Shown here: positions 52,561 to 62,007 of the stretch, one piece after another
How the letters are laid out: each line of letters opens with the position of its first letter
Numbering within the stretch: the stretch's first letter is position 1
NCBI GenBank assembly: GCA_016704535.1
Contig: JADIZZ010000007.1
Coordinates: 186,001-250,000, forward strand
DNA from: Betaproteobacteria bacterium
GTDB taxonomy: Bacteria > Pseudomonadota > Gammaproteobacteria > Burkholderiales > Burkholderiaceae_C
Direction of reading: 5' to 3'
DNA length: 64,000 bases
Position numbers and translations under genes: made by a program
The notes under the pieces: generated by a model
The model's input: the letters and a program-made list of their open reading frames with translations, nothing else
What the model was told of the DNA's origin: nothing
The model's database searches: none

Positions 52561-54192
52561 ATGCGCAAGAAGATCATCGCCGCCGCGGCAGCGGCCCTGA
52601 GCATGGCTTTCTGCCTGCCCGGACATGCTGCCACGTTGGAACTGCTCAACGTCGACCCGCCTGGCGTCGGCTTCAACGACCCGACGCCGGCCACGCCCGT
52701 GGGCGGCAACGCCGGGACCACGGTGGGCGCCCAACGCTTGATCGCCTACCGCAAGGCGCTGGAACTCTGGGGTCGGACGCTCAAGAGCTCGGTCAACATC
52801 GTCGTGCAGGGCTCTTTCGCTGGCCTGACCTGCGACGCCACCGGCGGCGTGCTCGCCCAGGCCGGGACGACCTACATCTTCAGCGACTTCCCGGGCGCAC
52901 CGCTGGCCGGGCACTGGTACCACTCGGCCCTGGCGGACGCGCTGTCCGGCACCGACCTCGTGGTGGCTGAAGGTGGGCCGTCCGGCGACCCGGACATCGT
53001 CGCCAACTTCAACGGCAACGTTGGCAAACCCGACTGCATTGCCGGGCCCGGTTGGTACTACGGGCTGGACAACAACGCCCCGGTCGGCCAGACCGATTTC
53101 CTCGACACCTTCATGCACGAGGTGTCGCACGGCCTGGGGTTCTCGAACTTCGCCAACGAGGCCTCGGGTGCCCTCATTTCGGGCCTGCCCGACGTGTACA
53201 TGGCCAACACCTTCGATCTGTTCTACGGCCAGCCGTGGAACACGACGGTGTTCGGGCCACAGACCTCGCTCTTCCTTCGCCTGTCGGCGGTCAACAACGG
53301 CAACGTGGTCTGGACCGGCCCGCAGGTCACGGCCAACTCGGTGAAGATCCTGGGGCCCTACCAGGGTGTGCGCCTGACCGGCAACCTGAACCAGGAACTC
53401 GTCATCGGCAGCGCGTCGTTCGGCGCTGCAGCCACGGCCGACAACTTCGGCGGCCCGATCGTCGTCGCCCTCGACGATGCGGTGAACGGGCTCAGCACCA
53501 CCGATGGCTGCGGGCCGCTGACCAATGCTGCCGAGGTGGCCGGAAAGATCGCCTTCATGGACCGCGGCAGCTGCGGTTTCGCCGTCAAGGCGAAGAATGC
53601 GCAGCTCGCCGGCGCGAAGGGCGTGATCATCGGCAACAACCAGGCCGGCGGCGCGATCGGCCTCGGCGGCTCGGATCCGACCGTGACGGTGCCGACCATC
53701 AGCGTCTCTCAGGCCGACGGCACCGCCATCAAGGCCGCGTCGCCGGGCGTGTCGGTGGAGTTCTTCACCGACCCGTCGCGCCGGGCTGGCACCAACCAGG
53801 GCTTAGTGCGCCTGTACGCGCCGACAACGGTGGCGCTCGGTTCGTCGATCTCGCACTTCGACACCGTGGCACTGCCGAATCTTTTGATGGAGCCTTTCAT
53901 CAACGCGGATCTGCGCTCGGCACGCAACCTCGACCTGACGCCGGCGCTGATGCAGGATATCGGCTGGACGCTGGAAACGCTGAAGATCGGCGCCTGTGAC
54001 ACGGCCGTCCCCAACGCGCTTACCAACGGCGACCTGCTGCACGTGAAGGTCGAGAACTGCAAGGTGGGCGCGCGGAATCATGGCCAGTTCGTCAGCTGCA
54101 TCAACCAGGTGACCAACCCGCTTGTCGCCGCCGGCTTGATGACCGGCTCGCAGAAGGGTGCGATCTCGAGTTGCGCAGGGCGCTCGAAGTAA
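52561..54192 (+). CDS. Secreted zinc metalloprotease-like protein with PA domain
   Basis: A 543-aa exported protein. Signal peptide KKIIAAAAAALSMAFCLPGHA. A metalloprotease-like region has the zinc motif HEVSHGLGF in FMHEVSHGLGFSNFAN. The second part is a PA (protease-associated) domain with KIAFMDRGSCGFAVKAKNAQ and LAGAKGVIIGNNQAGG. The catalytic-domain type is not resolved; the HExxHxxGF form suggests a metzincin-like enzyme. Start ATG at 52561 with GGAG upstream. A clear terminator follows, so it and the small partner form one unit. Confidence 0.8.
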   Translation: MRKKIIAAAAAALSMAFCLPGHAATLELLNVDPPGVGFNDPTPATPVGGNAGTTVGAQRLIAYRKALELWGRTLKSSVNIVVQGSFAGLTCDATGGVLAQAGTTYIFSDFPGAPLAGHWYHSALADALSGTDLVVAEGGPSGDPDIVANFNGNVGKPDCIAGPGWYYGLDNNAPVGQTDFLDTFMHEVSHGLGFSNFANEASGALISGLPDVYMANTFDLFYGQPWNTTVFGPQTSLFLRLSAVNNGNVVWTGPQVTANSVKILGPYQGVRLTGNLNQELVIGSASFGAAATADNFGGPIVVALDDAVNGLSTTDGCGPLTNAAEVAGKIAFMDRGSCGFAVKAKNAQLAGAKGVIIGNNQAGGAIGLGGSDPTVTVPTISVSQADGTAIKAASPGVSVEFFTDPSRRAGTNQGLVRLYAPTTVALGSSISHFDTVALPNLLMEPFINADLRSARNLDLTPALMQDIGWTLETLKIGACDTAVPNALTNGDLLHVKVENCKVGARNHGQFVSCINQVTNPLVAAGLMTGSQKGAISSCAGRSK

Positions 54193-54218
54193 GCTCGAAC
54201 TCCGTCGCTTGATGACGG

Positions 54219-54243
54219 AACGGCGCCTTCGGGCGCCGTTTTT
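54219..54243 (+). terminator. Rho-independent terminator after the metalloprotease gene
   Basis: AACGGCGCC (54219-54227), a TTCG loop and GGCGCCGTT (54232-54240) form a perfect 9-base stem, followed by TTT. Confidence 0.9.
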
Positions 54244-54298
54244 CATGGTGGCTGGCAGATGACTACACTGCGGCGTTACGCCCTTTGCTTCATCTGCC

Positions 54299-55537
54299 AT
54301 GCCCGTCAACCTCAGCGCTGCCGATCCGGTTTCCCTCCAACCCATCGCCGGCCTGCGCATCGCGACCGCAATGGCCGGCGTTCGTAAGCCCAACCGCCGC
54401 GACTTGGTGCTGTTCGTGCTTGACGAAGGCGCCGCGGTGGCCGGTGTGTTCACGCAGAACCGCTTCTGTGCGGCGCCGGTACAGTTGTGCCGCGAACACC
54501 TGGCCGGTGGCCCGGCCAGCCGAGCACTGTTGATCAACACCGGCAATGCCAATGCCGGCACCGGCGCCGACGGCCTGGCGCGGGCGCGCTGCAGCTGCGC
54601 CACGTTGGCCGCGCTGATGGACTTGCAGCCTCAGCAGGTGCTGCCCTTTTCCACCGGCGTGATCATGGAAACGCTGCCCATCGAACGCATCGAGGCGGCG
54701 TTGCCCACGGCACTGGCAGCCTTGCGGCCGGCCGACGGCGCGGCCTGGGCGGAGGCCGCTGCCGGCATCATGACCACCGACACCCTACCCAAGGCGGCAT
54801 CGCGACAGGTGACCATCGGCGGGCGGACCGTCACCGTCACCGGCATCAGCAAGGGCGCTGGCATGATCCGCCCGAACATGGCCACGATGCTGGGCTTCAT
54901 CGGCACCGATGCGGTCATCGAGCCCGCCGCGCTGCAGGTGCTGGTGCGTGAGGCCGCAGACCTGAGCTTCAACCGCATCACGATCGATGGTGACACGTCG
55001 ACCAACGACTCCTTCGTCATCATGGCCACGCAGCAGGCCGGCCATGCGCTCATCACGGCGCTCACCTCGCCCGAAGGCCGCGCGCTGCGCGACGCCGTGG
55101 TCGCGGTGGCCCAGCAACTGGCCCAGGCCATCGTGCGCGACGGCGAAGGCGCCACCAAGTTCATCACCGTGCAGGTGCAGGGCGGTCGCGACGAGGCCGA
55201 GTGCAAGCTCGCCGCCTACGCCATCGCCCACTCACCGCTGGTGAAGACCGCCTTCTTCGCCAGCGACCCCAACCTCGGCCGCATCCTCGCGGCGGTGGGC
55301 TACGCCGGCATCGCCGACCTCGACCAGGGCCTCATCGACCTCTTCCTCGACGACGTGCACGTCGTCCACCAGGGCGGGCGGCTGCCCACCTACACCGAGG
55401 CCGACGGCCAGCGTGTGATGAAACAGAGCGAGATCACCGTGCGCGTGCACCTGCACCGCGGCACCGCCGAGACCACGGTCTGGACCTGCGACCTCTCGCA
55501 CGACTACGTCACCATCAACGCCGATTACCGTTCCTGA
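54299..55537 (+). CDS. argJ: Bifunctional glutamate N-acetyltransferase/ornithine acetyltransferase ArgJ
   Basis: A 412-aa self-cleaving enzyme of arginine synthesis that recycles the acetyl group. The cleavage site and nucleophile Thr lie in KGAGMIRPNMATMLGF (the ATM tripeptide). Other blocks are LINTGNANAGTGADGL, FSTGVIMETLP and ASDPNLGRILAAVGYAG. Start ATG at 54299. argJ lies downstream of secA in several betaproteobacteria; here two genes and a terminator separate them. It is followed by an MFS gene. Confidence 0.96.
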   Translation: MPVNLSAADPVSLQPIAGLRIATAMAGVRKPNRRDLVLFVLDEGAAVAGVFTQNRFCAAPVQLCREHLAGGPASRALLINTGNANAGTGADGLARARCSCATLAALMDLQPQQVLPFSTGVIMETLPIERIEAALPTALAALRPADGAAWAEAAAGIMTTDTLPKAASRQVTIGGRTVTVTGISKGAGMIRPNMATMLGFIGTDAVIEPAALQVLVREAADLSFNRITIDGDTSTNDSFVIMATQQAGHALITALTSPEGRALRDAVVAVAQQLAQAIVRDGEGATKFITVQVQGGRDEAECKLAAYAIAHSPLVKTAFFASDPNLGRILAAVGYAGIADLDQGLIDLFLDDVHVVHQGGRLPTYTEADGQRVMKQSEITVRVHLHRGTAETTVWTCDLSHDYVTINADYRS

Positions 55538-55587
55538 GTCCGCCCCTGGCCGAGCGCACCCTGTTCCTGCGTCTGCTCGCGCGCCTC

Positions 55588-56892
55588 TTGTCGCGGCTCC
55601 CGACGCTGCCCGCGGGCGACCTGTTGCGCGACGCCGCCTACCGGCGGCTGTGGACCTCCATCCTCACCAGTTCCTTCGGCAACCAGGTGATGATGCTGGC
55701 GCTGCCGCTCACCGCGGCGGTGCTGCTGCAGGCCACGCCGACCCAGATGGGCCTGCTGACGGCCATCGAGCTGCTGCCCTTCCTGCTGCTGTCGCTGCCT
55801 TCGGGCGTGTGGCTCGACCGCGTGCGCAAGTTGCCGGTCTACGTGGTGGGCGAATCGCTCATCGGCGTGGCGGCCGCCAGCGTGCCGCTGGCCTGGTGGC
55901 TGGGCTGGCTGTCGATGGGTTGGCTCTACGTGGTGGGCTTCATGCTGGGCGCCGTGCACACGGTGGCCGGCACGGCGGCGCAGATCGTGCTGACGCAAGT
56001 GGTGGCGCGTGAGCGGCTGGTGGAGGCGCATGCCAAGAACGCGCTCGCGACTTCGGGCGCGGAAGTCGTCGGGCCCGGGCTGGCCGGTGCGCTGATCAAG
56101 ATCTTCGGCGCGCCGCTGGCGCTGCTGGTCAACGCGGTGCTGCTGCTGGGCTCGGCGCTCATCCTGCGCGGCATCCCCATCGCCGAACGCCGCGAGGCGC
56201 GCCCCGCTGGGCACTTCTGGCGCGACCTGGGCGTGGGCCTGCGCTTCGTCACCGGGAACCGCCTGCTGCTGACGCTGGGCGTGCTGATGGCCGTCTGGCA
56301 GATGTGCCACTACTCCGCGGTCACGGTGCAGATCCTCTTCGCGACGCGCACGCTGGGCCTGAGCGAACACGCCGTGGGCCTGTGCTACATGGGCATGGGC
56401 GTGGGCACCATCGCCGGCAGCATGCTGGGGCGGCGGGTCAGCCACCGCATCGGCCCCGGGCCCTGCCTGGTGGTGGGCTACGCCATCTGCGGCGCAGGCT
56501 GGCTGCTGCTGGCCGCGGCGCCGGCCAACGCCTGGGGCGTGGCCGCCTTCGCGCTGATGCTGATGAGCTTCACCACCGGCGCGGTGTTCATCTTCATCAA
56601 CTTCCTGGCGCTGCGCCAGGCGGTGACACCGGCGCCCTTGCTCGGCCGCATGACGGCCACGATGCGCTGGCTGACGCTGCTGGCGGCCGCGCCCGGCGCG
56701 TTGCTGGGTGGTTGGCTCGGCGACCACGTGGGGCTGCGCGCGGCGCTGGCCTTTGCTGGCGGCGTGTCGGTGCTGCTGGTGCTGGTGGCGTGGCGGTTGC
56801 CGCTGATTCGCGGACTGACGACGCTGCCCGAGCAGGAGCGGGAATCGGAGTGGCTCGGCATCGAAGCCGAGGTGCGTGCGCCGTTGCCTTGA
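55588..56892 (+). CDS. MFS transporter
   Basis: A protein of about 434 aa with 11-12 hydrophobic segments of the major facilitator superfamily. The first loop motif appears as LPSGVWLDRVRKLPVYVV, and the second half has GRRVSHRIGPGPCLVVGYAI. It resembles enterobactin/EntS-type or drug-efflux MFS proteins in having short loops, but the substrate is unknown. No ATG suits the N-terminus: TTG at 55588 (LSRLPTLPAGDLL) is taken, with CTG codons nearby also possible. It follows argJ on the same strand and converges with ugpQ. Confidence 0.8.
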   Translation: MSRLPTLPAGDLLRDAAYRRLWTSILTSSFGNQVMMLALPLTAAVLLQATPTQMGLLTAIELLPFLLLSLPSGVWLDRVRKLPVYVVGESLIGVAAASVPLAWWLGWLSMGWLYVVGFMLGAVHTVAGTAAQIVLTQVVARERLVEAHAKNALATSGAEVVGPGLAGALIKIFGAPLALLVNAVLLLGSALILRGIPIAERREARPAGHFWRDLGVGLRFVTGNRLLLTLGVLMAVWQMCHYSAVTVQILFATRTLGLSEHAVGLCYMGMGVGTIAGSMLGRRVSHRIGPGPCLVVGYAICGAGWLLLAAAPANAWGVAAFALMLMSFTTGAVFIFINFLALRQAVTPAPLLGRMTATMRWLTLLAAAPGALLGGWLGDHVGLRAALAFAGGVSVLLVLVAWRLPLIRGLTTLPEQERESEWLGIEAEVRAPLP

Positions 56893-56913
56893 GAACGCGC
56901 CGCCCGCGCGCCG

Positions 56914-57669
56914 TCAAACGGTGACCGGACGCTCCATCGGCGCGAAGCGGTCCACCGCATCGGTGATCAGCCCGTCGACGCCCAGCGCCAGCAGACGGCG
57001 CGCCTCGTCGGCGTCGTTCACCGTGTAGCACAGCGCACGCAGGCCGGCGCCGTGCAGTTGCGCCAGCACGGTGGCGTCCATCAGGCGGTGCTGGGTGACC
57101 ACGGCGACGCAGCCCAACTGTTGGGCGCGTTCGAACCAGCCCGGCACCAACTTGTCGAGCAGCAGCGCACGCGGCAAGGCCGGTGCACTTTCGCGCGCGC
57201 CGCGCAAGGCCTCGGGCTCGAAGGAACTGAGCAGCAGTGCGGGGGACGCGCCCGGCCACAGGCGTGCGCAAGCGGCGCCCGCAGCCACACCGGTGGCGTG
57301 TTCGCGGCCGGGCGTGGGCTTGATCTCGACGTTCAGCGCAAAGCCATTGCGTTGCACATAGGCCGCGATGGCGTCCAGGCTGGGCAGCGGTTCGCCGGCG
57401 AAGGCGCGCGAGTGCCAGCCGCCGGCATCCAGGCGCGACAGTGCCGACCAGGGGCGGTCGCCGGCCATGCCGCTGGCCGGTGTGGTGCGGTCCAGCGTGC
57501 TGTCGTGCAGCAGGAAGGGCACGCCGTCGGCGCTCAGCTTCACGTCGCACTCGAAGGCGCGGTAACCGTGCGAGGCACCGACACGGAAGGCGGCCAGCGT
57601 GTTCTCGGGCGCCAGCTTGCCGGCGCCGCGGTGGGCAATCCAGAACGGCAACGGCCAGTCGGCGTTCAT
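56914..57669 (-). CDS. ugpQ: Glycerophosphodiester phosphodiesterase UgpQ
   Basis: A 251-aa cytoplasmic enzyme that releases glycerol-3-phosphate from glycerophosphodiesters. The catalytic motif HRGAGKLAPENTLAAF holds the metal-binding and catalytic His/Glu; ECDVKLSADGVPFLLHDSTL holds the second His. NVEIKPTPG follows, and the end is LGVDGLITDAVD. It is the last gene of the ugp operon and its start overlaps ugpC's stop by 4 bases. Confidence 0.95.
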   Translation of the reverse strand: MNADWPLPFWIAHRGAGKLAPENTLAAFRVGASHGYRAFECDVKLSADGVPFLLHDSTLDRTTPASGMAGDRPWSALSRLDAGGWHSRAFAGEPLPSLDAIAAYVQRNGFALNVEIKPTPGREHATGVAAGAACARLWPGASPALLLSSFEPEALRGARESAPALPRALLLDKLVPGWFERAQQLGCVAVVTQHRLMDATVLAQLHGAGLRALCYTVNDADEARRLLALGVDGLITDAVDRFAPMERPVTV

Positions 57670-58736
57670 GCCACGCGCTGCCCGCTTTCACGGTCGAACC
57701 AGTGCAGGTGCTCGCGTGGCACGTGCAGGTGCACGGTGTCGCCCGGCCGGGGGGGCGTGAGCGTGGCCTCCAGGCGCACGGTGAACGCCGAGCCCCCGAG
57801 GTGGCCGTAGACCAGCCGCTCGGCGCCCAGCATCTCCAGCACGTCCACCTTCAGCGGCCACTCGCCGTCGGCACGCAGTTCGGCGTGTTCGGGGCGCACG
57901 CCCAGCGTCAGTGCCCCGCCGCGCGGCGCGGTGGCGGGCAGCAACAGGGCCTCGGCGGCGCCGTCAGCCGCGAAGCGCCGTCCGTCGGCCTGGCCGTGCA
58001 GCAGGTTCATCGGCGGGCTGCCGATGAAGCCCGCGACGAAGGTGCTGGCCGGTTCGCCGTAGACCTGCTCGGGCGTGCCGATCTGCTCGATGCGCCCGGC
58101 GTTCATCACGAGCATGCGCTGGGCCAGCGTCATCGCCTCGACCTGGTCGTGGGTGACGAAGAGCGAGGTCACGCCGAGTTCGGCGTGCAGCTTGCGAATC
58201 TCCAGCCTGGTTGCGGCGCGCAGCTTGGCGTCCAGGTTGGACAGCGGCTCGTCGAAGAGGAAGACCTGCGGCTGGCGAACGATGGCGCGGCCCATCGCCA
58301 CACGCTGGCGCTGGCCGCCCGAGAGCTGGCGCGGCTTGCGCTGCAGCAGTTCACCCAGTTCCAGGATCTTGGCGGCCTTCTGCACCCGAGTCTCGATCTC
58401 GGCCTTGGGCACCTTGGCGATCTTCAGCCCGTAGGCCATGTTGTCGTAGACGCTCATGTGCGGGTAGAGCGCGTAGTTCTGGAACACCATCGCGATGTCG
58501 CGCTCGGCCGGCTCCAGCTTGTTGACGACGCGCCCGCCGATGTCGATCTCGCCGCCGGTGATCTCTTCCAGCCCGGCCACCATGCGCAGCAGCGTGCTCT
58601 TGCCGCAGCCTGAAGGACCCACGATGACGATGAACTCGCCGTCAGGTATGTCGGCGCTGACGCCATGGATCACCTTCACGGCCTTGGGCCCGTGGCCGTA
58701 GGTCTTCTCGACGTTTCTCAGTGCAATGGCGCCCAT
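57666..58736 (-). CDS. ugpC: sn-glycerol-3-phosphate ABC transporter ATP-binding protein UgpC
   Basis: A 356-aa ATPase of the MalK type. Walker A GPSGCGKS at residues 40-47, signature LSGGQRQRVAMGRAI, Walker B VFLFDEPLSNLD and the switch in VTHDQVEAMTLA. The C-terminal TOBE/regulatory domain has GFIGSPPMNLLHGQ. It energises the UgpAE permease and forms an operon with ugpB, A, E and Q. Confidence 0.95.
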   Translation of the reverse strand: MGAIALRNVEKTYGHGPKAVKVIHGVSADIPDGEFIVIVGPSGCGKSTLLRMVAGLEEITGGEIDIGGRVVNKLEPAERDIAMVFQNYALYPHMSVYDNMAYGLKIAKVPKAEIETRVQKAAKILELGELLQRKPRQLSGGQRQRVAMGRAIVRQPQVFLFDEPLSNLDAKLRAATRLEIRKLHAELGVTSLFVTHDQVEAMTLAQRMLVMNAGRIEQIGTPEQVYGEPASTFVAGFIGSPPMNLLHGQADGRRFAADGAAEALLLPATAPRGGALTLGVRPEHAELRADGEWPLKVDVLEMLGAERLVYGHLGGSAFTVRLEATLTPPRPGDTVHLHVPREHLHWFDRESGQRVA

Positions 58737-58745
58737 GTCTCGTTC

Positions 58746-59597
58746 TTATTTTTCGGTGTCGACCAGGCCCTTGACGAACCACTTCTGCATCAGGATGACG
58801 ACCAAGGCCGGCGGGACCATCGCCAGGATGGCGGTGGCCATCACGATGTTCCAGTCGTTGGCCGCGTCGCCGCCGGAGATCATGCGCTTGATGCCCATCA
58901 CCACCGGGTACATGTCCTCGCTGGTGGTCACCAGCAGCGGCCACAGGTACTGGTTCCAGCCGTAGATGAACTGGATGACGAAGAGCGCCGCGATGCTGGT
59001 GGTGGACAGCGGCAGCAGCACGTCCTTGAAGAAGCGCAGCGGGCCGGCGCCGTCGACACGCGCGGCTTCCACCAGTTCGTCGGGCACGGTGAGGAAAAAC
59101 TGGCGGAACAGGAAGGTGGCGGTGGCGCTGGCGATCAGCGGCACCGTCAGGCCGGCATAGCTGTTGAGCATGCCGAGGTCCGACACCACCTGGTAGGTGG
59201 GCCCGATGCGCACCTCCACCGGCAGCATCAGCGTCACGAAGATGGCCCAGAAGAAGAACATGCGCCCGGGGAAGCGGAAGTAGACGATGGCAAACGCCGA
59301 CAGCAGCGAGATCGCGATCTTGCCGATGGCGATGACCAACGCCGTGATCAGGCTCACCACCATCATGCGGCCCACCGGCGCGGTGGATGCCGCGCTGTCG
59401 CTGGTGCCCTGGATCGCCGCGGTGTAGTTCTCCACCAGGTGCGGGCCGGGCAGCAGCGGCATCGGCACCTGCACGATGTCCTGCGCGGTGTGGGTCGACG
59501 CGACGAAGGTGATGTAGAGCGGAAAGGCGACGATCAACACGCCCAGCACCAGCACCACGTGCGAGATGGCCGTGGCCAGCGGGCGGTTCTCAACCAT
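58746..59597 (-). CDS. ugpE: sn-glycerol-3-phosphate ABC transporter permease UgpE
   Basis: A 283-aa inner-membrane permease with six helices. The EAA loop reads ELVEAARVDGAGPLRFFKDV, followed by LLPLSTTSIAALFVIQFIYG. N-terminal TAISHVVLVLGVLIVAFPLY fits UgpE. It lies between ugpA and ugpC, spaced 31 and 9 bases. Confidence 0.94.
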   Translation of the reverse strand: MVENRPLATAISHVVLVLGVLIVAFPLYITFVASTHTAQDIVQVPMPLLPGPHLVENYTAAIQGTSDSAASTAPVGRMMVVSLITALVIAIGKIAISLLSAFAIVYFRFPGRMFFFWAIFVTLMLPVEVRIGPTYQVVSDLGMLNSYAGLTVPLIASATATFLFRQFFLTVPDELVEAARVDGAGPLRFFKDVLLPLSTTSIAALFVIQFIYGWNQYLWPLLVTTSEDMYPVVMGIKRMISGGDAANDWNIVMATAILAMVPPALVVILMQKWFVKGLVDTEK

Positions 59598-59628
59598 GTC
59601 TTGCAGCCGGGAGCTACGGGCGGGTTCA

Positions 59629-60516
59629 TCAGTAGTTGACCTTCTTCTCGACGTAGCGGAACTGCACCACGGTGAGCGCGATGACGATGAACATCAGCAC
59701 CACGCTCTGCGCCGCCGAGCCGCCCAGGTCCAGCGCCTTGAAGCCGTCGTAGTAGACCTTGTAGACGAGGATGGCAGTGTCCTTGCCCGGCCCGCCCTCG
59801 GTGGCCGCGTCGACGATGGCGAAGGTGTCGAAGAAGGCGTAGACGACGTTGATGACGAGCAGGAAGAAGGTGGTGGGCGAAAGCAGCGGGAAGACGATGG
59901 TCCAGAAGCGCCGCCAGGGCCCCGCGCCGTCGATGGCCGCGGCCTCGATCAGGCTCTTAGGGATGCTCTGCAAGCCGGCCAGGAAGAAGAGGAAGTTGTA
60001 CGAGATCTGCTTCCACACCGCGGCCATCACGATCAGCGTCATCGCCTGGTTGCTGTTCAGCAGGTGGTTCCATTCGATGCCCACGCTGCGCAGCGCGAAG
60101 CTGACGATGCCTATGGACGGCGCGAACATGAAGAGCCACAGCACGCCGGCGACGGCCGGTGCCACCGCATACGGCCAGATCAGCAGCGTCTTGTAGACGT
60201 TGGCGCCGCGCAGCACGCGGTCGGCGAAGACCGCCAGCGCCAGCGACACCGTGAGGCCGATGCCGGCCACGAGCACCGAGAACACCGCCGTGGTCTTGAA
60301 CGACGCGAGATAGCTGTCATCCGCCCACAGCCGGCGGAAGTTGTCGAAGCCCACCCACTCGACCGACGTGCCGAAGGCGTCCTGCTGCTGCAGCGACTGC
60401 ACCAGCGCCTGGCCTGCCGGCCAGAAGAAGAAGACGGCGATGACGGCCACCTGGGGTGCCAGAAGCACCCAAGGCAGCCACCAACTCTTGAAGCGGACGC
60501 GCTTTTCGACGGCCAA
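59629..60516 (-). CDS. ugpA: sn-glycerol-3-phosphate ABC transporter permease UgpA
   Basis: A 295-aa permease, the length of E. coli UgpA. Six helices start at WWLPWVLLAPQVAVIAVFFFW; the EAA loop is LIEAAAIDGAGPWRRFWTIV followed by FPLLSPTTFFLLVINVVYAFF. No ATG fits; TTG at 60516 (LAVEKRVRFKSWW) gives the normal N-terminus and lies 8 bases after the ugpB stop. The frame continues upstream antisense to nothing, within ugpB. Confidence 0.93.
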   Translation of the reverse strand: MAVEKRVRFKSWWLPWVLLAPQVAVIAVFFFWPAGQALVQSLQQQDAFGTSVEWVGFDNFRRLWADDSYLASFKTTAVFSVLVAGIGLTVSLALAVFADRVLRGANVYKTLLIWPYAVAPAVAGVLWLFMFAPSIGIVSFALRSVGIEWNHLLNSNQAMTLIVMAAVWKQISYNFLFFLAGLQSIPKSLIEAAAIDGAGPWRRFWTIVFPLLSPTTFFLLVINVVYAFFDTFAIVDAATEGGPGKDTAILVYKVYYDGFKALDLGGSAAQSVVLMFIVIALTVVQFRYVEKKVNY

Positions 60517-60524
60517 GGGAAGGG

Positions 60525-61838
60525 TCAGCCCTTGTTGGCCTTCTCGAAGCGCTCGAGCTGCTCGTTGCCGCGCTTGACGGCCTCGTCCAGCCCTTCCTTG
60601 GGGGTCTTCTTGCCGGCCCAGACCAGCTCCAGTTCCTCGTCGACGATGGCGCGGATCTGGTTGAAGTTGCCCAGGCGCACGCCGCGCGACTTGTCGGTCG
60701 TCTTGCGGATCATCTGGTTGACGGCGGTGTCGGTGCCCGGGTTGGCCTTGTAGAAGCCCGACTTCTCGGTCAGCGCGAACGAGGCCAGCGTGATCGGCAG
60801 GTAGCCCGTCTCCTGGTGGCTCTTGGCCTGGATCTCGGCGTTCTGCAGGTAGTTGAAAAAGGCGGCCACGCCCTTGTACTGGGCGGCCGGCTTGCCCGAC
60901 ATCACCCACAGGCTTGCGCCGCCGATGACGGTGTTCTGCGGCGTGCCGGCCACGTCGGGGTAGTAGGGCAGGGGCGCGATGCCGAAGTCGAACTTGGCGT
61001 TCTTCTTGATGCTGGCGTAGGTGGACGAGCTGGCCGTGGCCATCGCGCACTCACCCGAATGGAAGGACGCGTCGGCCTTGTTGCCGCGGCCCCGGTACTG
61101 GAACAGGCCCTGCTTGGACATGTTGGCCAGGTTCTCGATGTGGCGCACGTGCAGCGGGCTGTTGAAGGCCAGCCGCGCGCTGGTGCCACCGAAGCCGTTG
61201 TTCTGCGTGGCGAACAGGGTGTTGTGCCAGGTCGAGAAGCTCTCGAGCTGGGTCCAGCTCTGCCAGCTGGTGGTGAAGGGGCAGGCAATGCCGCTGGCCT
61301 TGAGCTTGGCGGCGGCCAGCGCCAGCTCGGGCCAGGTCTGCGGCGGCTTGTTGGGGTCGAGGCCGGCCTTCTTGAACAGGTCCTTGTTGTAGTTCAGCAC
61401 CGTGGTCGAGCTGTTGAGCGGAAAGCTCAGCATCTGCCCACTCGGCGCCGTGTAGTAGCCCACCACGGCCGGGATGTAGGCCTTGGGGTCGAACTTGTAG
61501 CCGGCGTCGCTCAACACCTTGCCTACGGGCACGATGGCGCCCTTGGCAGACATCATCGTGGCCGTGCCCACCTCGTAGATCTGCACGATGTGCGGCGCGT
61601 TGCCGGCACGGAAGGCGGCGATCGTGGCCGTCATCGATTCGTCGTAGCTGCCCTTGTAGGTGGGCACCACCTTGTAGTCCTTCTGGCTGGCGTTGAAGCC
61701 GTTGGCCAGGCCCGTGACCCAGTCGTTCAGGCCGCCGGTCATCGAGTGCCACCACTGGATCTCGGTCTGGGCGTGGGCGGGCAGGGCGGCCGTGGCCGCC
61801 ACGGCCAGCAGGGTGCGAAGGAAGCTGCGCGTTTTCAT
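60525..61838 (-). CDS. ugpB: sn-glycerol-3-phosphate-binding periplasmic protein UgpB
   Basis: A 437-aa binding protein with signal peptide KTRSFLRTLLAVAATAALPAHA. The mature start TEIQWWHSMTGGLNDWVTGL and NGFNASQKDYKVVPTYKGSY are typical of UgpB. Later, NNGFGGTSARLAFNSPLHVR and ETGYLPITLASFAL complete it. The start ATG at 61838 is preceded by TGGAGACC. It is the first gene of the operon and is divergent from the FAD oxidase. Regulation by phosphate would be expected from E. coli, but no clear Pho box is seen. Confidence 0.95.
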   Translation of the reverse strand: MKTRSFLRTLLAVAATAALPAHAQTEIQWWHSMTGGLNDWVTGLANGFNASQKDYKVVPTYKGSYDESMTATIAAFRAGNAPHIVQIYEVGTATMMSAKGAIVPVGKVLSDAGYKFDPKAYIPAVVGYYTAPSGQMLSFPLNSSTTVLNYNKDLFKKAGLDPNKPPQTWPELALAAAKLKASGIACPFTTSWQSWTQLESFSTWHNTLFATQNNGFGGTSARLAFNSPLHVRHIENLANMSKQGLFQYRGRGNKADASFHSGECAMATASSSTYASIKKNAKFDFGIAPLPYYPDVAGTPQNTVIGGASLWVMSGKPAAQYKGVAAFFNYLQNAEIQAKSHQETGYLPITLASFALTEKSGFYKANPGTDTAVNQMIRKTTDKSRGVRLGNFNQIRAIVDEELELVWAGKKTPKEGLDEAVKRGNEQLERFEKANKG

Positions 61839-62007
61839 GGGGTCTCCATAAGGACGGTTGATGCCAGACAGACGAGTGTGCCGGGCATTTGTGACAATGC
61901 CGGTTCTGTCATGGATGCCGCTGCCGGGGCAACGGGGATAACCCGCCGACCCCTTCGCCCTACCCTGGGCGCTGCCGTGCTGCTCCGCTAGCATCCTCAA
62001 TTACCCT

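Noticed and set aside
61840..61920. Possible Pho box upstream of ugpB
   Set aside because: CTGTCAT half-sites occur on both strands but no second half at the 11-base period; not reported as a feature.
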